Shown: positions 60,362 to 64,000 of the stretch, piece after piece
Position numbering within the stretch: position 1 is the first letter of the stretch
Layout: each line of letters begins with the position of its first letter
NCBI GenBank assembly: GCA_036169595.1
Contig: CM069765.1
Coordinates: forward strand, 370,001 to 434,000
Direction of reading: 5' to 3'
Source of the DNA: Dictyostelium firmibasis
Taxonomy: Eukaryota > Evosea > Eumycetozoa > Dictyosteliales > Dictyosteliaceae
Length of the DNA: 64,000 bases
Made by a program: the position numbers and the translations under genes
Notes under the pieces: model-generated
The model's database searches: none
Told to the model about the DNA's origin: nothing
Seen by the model: only the letters and a program-made list of their open reading frames with translations

Positions 60362-60704
60362 TATGAATTTTGTTTTTTTCTACTTTCTTTATTTTAAATT
60401 TTTGTTAAAATAGTTAATAATAAAAAAAATTGAGAAAAAAAAATTATATTAATAAATAAATAAAAAAAATTATATGTACAAAAAAAAAAAAATATTATTA
60501 AATGAAAAAATATAAAAAAAAATTAAATTAAATTGTGAAATTAAAAAAAATAAAAAATAAAAACTAAAAAATTTTGAAACAATTTTTTTTCTTTTTTTTT
60601 TAATTTTTTTATATTAATTTTTTTTTTTTTATTCACACTATCATTTATTTATTTTATATTTAGTTTAATTTATCAATTGTTTTTGATAAGCAAGAATGTT
60701 GAAT
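60362..60704. other. AT-rich spacer
   Basis: A and T runs between the psmC1 pseudogene and the next fragment. No signal. Confidence 0.4.
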
Positions 60705-61130
60705 TTAAGGGTAATCAGATTTAAGGGTTTTACAATTATTATTTGCGTAATCCATAAAGGTTGACCAAGTATCTTCTGAAATTGGAGGTTTCATTTCTTT
60801 GTATTTTTCAGAGATTGAAAAATCTTCAATTGGTTTTGGTGTTGGTGTTACTTTTTTATTATTAATGTTTGATTGATTTAATAAATCTAAATTTTGATTT
60901 GCTTCTTCAGTTGTAAATTCAAGAGTTGTAAATAAATCATAAATTTCATCATTATTATTATTATCACCAAACCAATTATTATTAATAATTGTTGTTTTTT
61001 CAAAACCTATATTATCTTGATTGACTAGTTTTGAATTTAATTGAATTAAATAATTAATTGGATCGATTTTAAATTCTTTTTTAAATTCTTTTACCAATGA
61101 TAAATAATAAACTAAAACATCAGATTTTAT
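60705..61130 (-). pseudogene. Open fragment lacking a start codon, function unknown
   Basis: About 142 codons open on the minus strand, ending DNNCKTLKSDYP-like text and TAA. Readable parts are SDVLVYYLSLVKEFKKEFKI, DPINYLIQLNSKLV, EIYDLFTTLEFTTEEANQNL and MKPPISEDTWSTFMDYANN. No ATG is available at its N-side, where it runs into a 30-nt A tract. Either an upstream exon exists that I cannot place, or this is a 5'-truncated gene. No family recognised. Confidence 0.45.
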
Positions 61131-61723
61131 TTTTTTTTTTTTTTTTTTTTTTTTTTTATTTTGATTTGTTGAAATTATACATAATTTTTTTATACAATTA
61201 TATATATTTTTTTTTATACCAACAATTATTGAGAATGAATTTTAGTCTCTTTTAACTATAATATTTAATATTTAATATAGAAAATGAAAAAACTATGATT
61301 GTGTTCATTTTATTTTTTCAAATTTTTATTTAAAATTTTTTTTTTTTGCAAAACAAAAAAAAAAAAGACTTTTAGAGTTTTTGTTTAATCTTTGGTTTCT
61401 AAGGTTATTTTTTTTTATGACAATGGGTTTCAAAATTTTTACATTTTCTGTGCACATTGTTTAATTGTCACAGAAAAATGTTTATAAATCCTAATCAACA
61501 AAAAAGAAAAAAAAAATAAAATAAAATAAAATAAAATAAAATATAAAAAAAAAAAGGATCTATGGGGAAAAAATGGGTTTTTAATAGTTTTCCTACTTAA
61601 AATTTTTTTTTTTTTTTTTTTGGTATTTAAATTGTTTTTTTTTTTAAAATTCTCTCATTCGATCAACTTATCAACAACAACAACAACAACAATAACAACA
61701 AAAAACAACAAAAAAAAAAAAAA
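61131..61723. other. Intergenic / upstream region of the ponticulin-like pair
   Basis: A and T runs, with a mixed patch at 61370-61500 (TTTTCTGTGCACATTGTTTA, TGTCACAGAAAAATG) that contains an imperfect inverted repeat TTTTCTGTG-CACAGAAAA. The 60 bp before the ATG carry a CAACAACAA leader. Confidence 0.45.
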
Positions 61724-62164
61724 ATGTTAATTATTAAAAATTTATTAGTATTAGTAACTCTTGCTTTATTATTTACTTTATCAAGTGGTCAATACACATT
61801 TGATGTAACAAACTCTAATTCAACATCAAATTGTAAAACTGCTATTGCTGCTAAACTAACAACCTGTAATACAGGTTGTATTAACTCATTCCAAATCACT
61901 CAATCTACAAATGGAAAATCATTAGTTTTTTCAGCTTTCCAAAATTCACAATGTAGTGGTGACCTTGATGCTAAGATTACTTTTGATTGTAAATCAACTC
62001 CAGTCCCAATTTCATCTACTAAATATACTGTTTCTTGTCAAGCCACTACCAATTCTACAACTTCTGGTAACCCAGACTCATCAAGTGGTTCTTCAGTAAT
62101 GGTCGGTATAGCCTCAAGCTTATTTTTAACTTTAGCTTCAGTCTTTGCCTTATTTGCTTTTTAA
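61724..62164 (+). CDS. Ponticulin-like GPI-anchored membrane protein
   Basis: Single exon, 146 residues. Signal peptide MLIIKNLLVLVTLALLFTLSSG is followed by QYTFDV, the typical start of mature ponticulin-family proteins. Cysteines fall at SNCKTAIAAKLTTCNTGCI, QCSGD, FDCKS and VSCQA. A Ser/Thr/Asn linker leads to a hydrophobic C-terminus (SVMVGIASSLFLTLASVFAL), as expected for a GPI-attachment signal. Ponticulin links actin to the plasma membrane in Dictyostelium; relatives of this size are mostly uncharacterised. First of a tandem pair. Confidence 0.85.
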   Translation: MLIIKNLLVLVTLALLFTLSSGQYTFDVTNSNSTSNCKTAIAAKLTTCNTGCINSFQITQSTNGKSLVFSAFQNSQCSGDLDAKITFDCKSTPVPISSTKYTVSCQATTNSTTSGNPDSSSGSSVMVGIASSLFLTLASVFALFAF

Positions 62165-62422
62165 ATTTAAATTTTATATGATTCCCCAAATAATATAAAA
62201 TAAATTTATGAAAATAAAAATAAAAAATTTTCCTTTTTATAATTAAAATGTTTAATTGATTTATACTAATAAAATTAAATATATAAAATTTGATTTCTTT
62301 TTCTATATTTTTACAAATTAATTTTCTTATTTTTTTAAAAAAAAAAAAAATTATAAATAGATGTTTTTATTTTTTTTTTTAAAAAAAACAATAAACAAAA
62401 TTAAAAAAATAAATAAAGAAAT

Positions 62423-62977
62423 ATGTTAACTTTTAAAATATTATTAATATTATTAACTTTTTCATTTATATTTGCTTTTTCGAATGGAAACTATTCAATT
62501 AATGTTTTAAACCAAGCACCAGGATCAAAATGTGAAAATGGTACATTGGCTGAATTAAATACTTGTAATAAAGATTGTTTAACATCATTCTTAATAATAG
62601 AATCCAATAATAAAAGATCATTAATATTCACAACATTTAATAACTATCAATGTACTGGTGATTTCATTACTCAAATAACCTTTGACTGTAATCAAACTCC
62701 TCAAAATATCTCTCAAACTAAATACTTGGTTTCATGTGATAGTCTTCCCAAATCTACTGTTTCTTCCCATTCCCTTGAGACTCCACATCAAAACAATTCC
62801 ACCAAATCCACAAGTGTTTTCAATTCTACAAAACCTGCAACTCACTCCACCAAATCCAATATTACCACCCCTCCCAAAGAGAATCCAACTCACTCAAGTA
62901 GTTCCTTAGTTACTATTAGCTTAACTTCAAGTTTATTATTAGCTCTTACTTCTCTTTTTATTTTATATGGTCTCTAA
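62423..62977 (+). CDS. Ponticulin-like GPI-anchored membrane protein, tandem paralogue
   Basis: Single exon, 184 residues, 258 bp after the previous gene in the same orientation. Signal peptide MLTFKILLILLTFSFIFAF; mature start near GNYSINV. Cysteine positions match its neighbour (SKCENGTLAELNTCNKDCL, QCTGDF, FDCNQT, VSCDS). The Ser/Thr/His linker is about 40 residues longer, and a C-terminal hydrophobic tail (VTISLTSSLLLALTSLFILY) ends the protein. Several N-x-S/T sites. The pair clearly arose by tandem duplication followed by linker expansion. Confidence 0.85.
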   Translation: MLTFKILLILLTFSFIFAFSNGNYSINVLNQAPGSKCENGTLAELNTCNKDCLTSFLIIESNNKRSLIFTTFNNYQCTGDFITQITFDCNQTPQNISQTKYLVSCDSLPKSTVSSHSLETPHQNNSTKSTSVFNSTKPATHSTKSNITTPPKENPTHSSSSLVTISLTSSLLLALTSLFILYGL

Positions 62978-63700
62978 TTTGGGTAACCAAAAAATTTACC
63001 ATTTTTTTATTTTAAAAAAAAAAAAAATAAAAGTATTTTAATAGAAAAAAAATAATAATAAAATTGTTTTTATATTTTAAATCTTTATTTATTTTGTTTT
63101 TTTATAAATTTACCATAACAAAAAAAGAAAAAGAAAAAAGAAAAGAAAAAGAAAAAAAAGATTCACATTTATATGTTTTATAAAATAATACTTATTATTT
63201 TTTACTTGCATAAATTCAAAAAAAGTTTCCATAACAACAAAGGTTGTTTATTTTCTTTTAAATGATAAAAAAAAAAAAAAGTAAAAAAATGAAAGGCAAA
63301 TAAAATAGTATTTTAGGTAATATTAATAATAAATAAAATAATACATTACATAATACATTCTTTTTCTTTTTTTTTTTTTTTTTAAAGTTTAAAAAAAAAA
63401 AAAAATAATAATGATCTATAATTAAAATATAAAAAAAAGTTTAGTGAATATACTATTTCCTTTTTTTGCTTTTTTTTTTTTTTTTTTTTTGTTATTTGGT
63501 TTGTTTATTTTATTGTCTGTTTTTTTTTTTTTTTTTGAACTTTTAATTTTCTCTAATTTTAACAATTTATACAAATTTACCCTTAATTACCTTTTTTTTT
63601 TGCTTTTTTTTCTTTGTTTTTCTTTTTCTTTTTTGATAAGAAGAAAACAAAACAAAAGAAAAAAAAGAATAAATAAAATTATAAAGTATGTTTTTTTTTT
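62978..63700. other. Convergent intergenic region
   Basis: Homopolymer-rich DNA between the second ponticulin-like gene and the SMNDC1 stop codon. An 86-codon Phe/Leu-rich frame at 63444-63704 is just T runs. A purine-rich AAGAAAAAGAAAAAAG stretch lies at 63123-63160. Confidence 0.5.
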
Positions 63701-64000
63701 TTAAGGATAAATAGAAGATGATTTTTTAGCTAAAGATTGAAATTGTTGAGATTCAGTCATACCTCTTCCACTACCGATTACACCCACCTTACTGTGGATA
63801 CCATCACCAGTTGAAAACATTGAAGTCTTTTTTCTATCGGTAAATGTACCTGGTATGGATCTTTTTGGTTTATTAACGAAATCCTTCCAAGCTTGAGTTT
63901 TTTGTTTACCTTCCTCCTCAACTTTTTTCAAACGATTCATTGATTTGATTGAATGAATTTTCTTTTGTTTTTGTTTTCTAACCTCTTCAGTATCCTCTGG
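63701..64000 (-). CDS. smndc1: SMNDC1/SPF30 splicing factor, C-terminal part
   Basis: Open to the right edge of the window; about 99 codons end at 63701. The text PEDTEEVRKQKQKKIHSIKS, MNRLKKVEEEGKQKTQAWKD, then KKTSMF and KVGVIGSGRGMT follows the C-terminal part of human SMNDC1 (SPF30), which bears an upstream Tudor domain and promotes assembly of the U4/U6.U5 tri-snRNP into the spliceosome. The Tudor domain and start lie outside the window. Nuclear location expected. Confidence 0.85.
   Translation of the reverse strand, partial: PEDTEEVRKQKQKKIHSIKSMNRLKKVEEEGKQKTQAWKDFVNKPKRSIPGTFTDRKKTSMFSTGDGIHSKVGVIGSGRGMTESQQFQSLAKKSSSIYP

Overview
The window looks like nuclear DNA of a dictyostelid social amoeba, most likely Dictyostelium discoideum. 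The signs are extreme A+T content outside genes, long poly-A/poly-T runs beside start codons, short introns with GTATGT/GTAAGT donors, trinucleotide repeats giving N/Q/T/S tracts, and amoeba-type families (ponticulin-like proteins, 2,500-residue polyketide synthases, tRNA-gene-targeted retroelements). Family names come from recognised motifs; no database search was run. Exon joins were worked out by hand from reading frame and GT-AG borders.

1-8.5 kb is ordinary gene-dense sequence: the end of a LysM-type protein, a short-chain dehydrogenase, a possible 52-residue membrane peptide, a Sec14-like lipid-transfer protein, a WDR53 homologue, and a convergent pair of secreted hydrolases (M49-like metallopeptidase, SGNH/CE2-like esterase).

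8.5-17.2 kb is a repeat region organised around tRNA-Ala(AGC) and tRNA-Lys(TTT). Upstream of tRNA-Ala, short tRNA-headed SINE-like elements and two larger non-autonomous elements resembling TRE5 (non-LTR) retroelements are stacked head to tail. The stack ends exactly 47 bp before the tRNA, and its junctions share a short target-site motif. The youngest element carries seven apparently identical 215-bp tandem units. Between the two tRNAs lies a 300-bp-arm inverted repeat enclosing a dead ribosomal protein S25 gene. Beyond tRNA-Lys is a broken Ty3/gypsy-type LTR element.

17.2-40.8 kb is a long run of conserved housekeeping genes: DIS3/RRP44 exosome nuclease, nicotinamidase, a coiled-coil protein with a Csm1/Pcs1-like C-terminus, NOC3, SWI5, a TMC-like membrane protein and a 1,516-residue acidic coiled-coil protein with C-terminal membrane segments.

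41.2-42.6 kb repeats the stack in miniature (two SINE-like copies, then one TRE5-like element), again 47 bp before a tRNA, here His(GTG), which is followed by tRNA-Asn(GTT). Three of the four tRNAs have a B-box-like sequence about 30 bp past their 3' end.

42.8-52.7 kb is a divergent cytochrome P450 and type I polyketide synthase pair, a likely natural-product locus. Their shared intergenic region holds a foldback repeat and a 20-bp palindrome.

52.7-61.1 kb is a graveyard: a decayed large host gene, gypsy-type fragments, a Walker-A-less psmC1 (26S proteasome ATPase) pseudogene and other remnants, with one intact beta-rich gene at 58 kb. 61.7-64 kb holds two tandem ponticulin-like genes and the 3' end of an SMNDC1/SPF30 splicing-factor gene.
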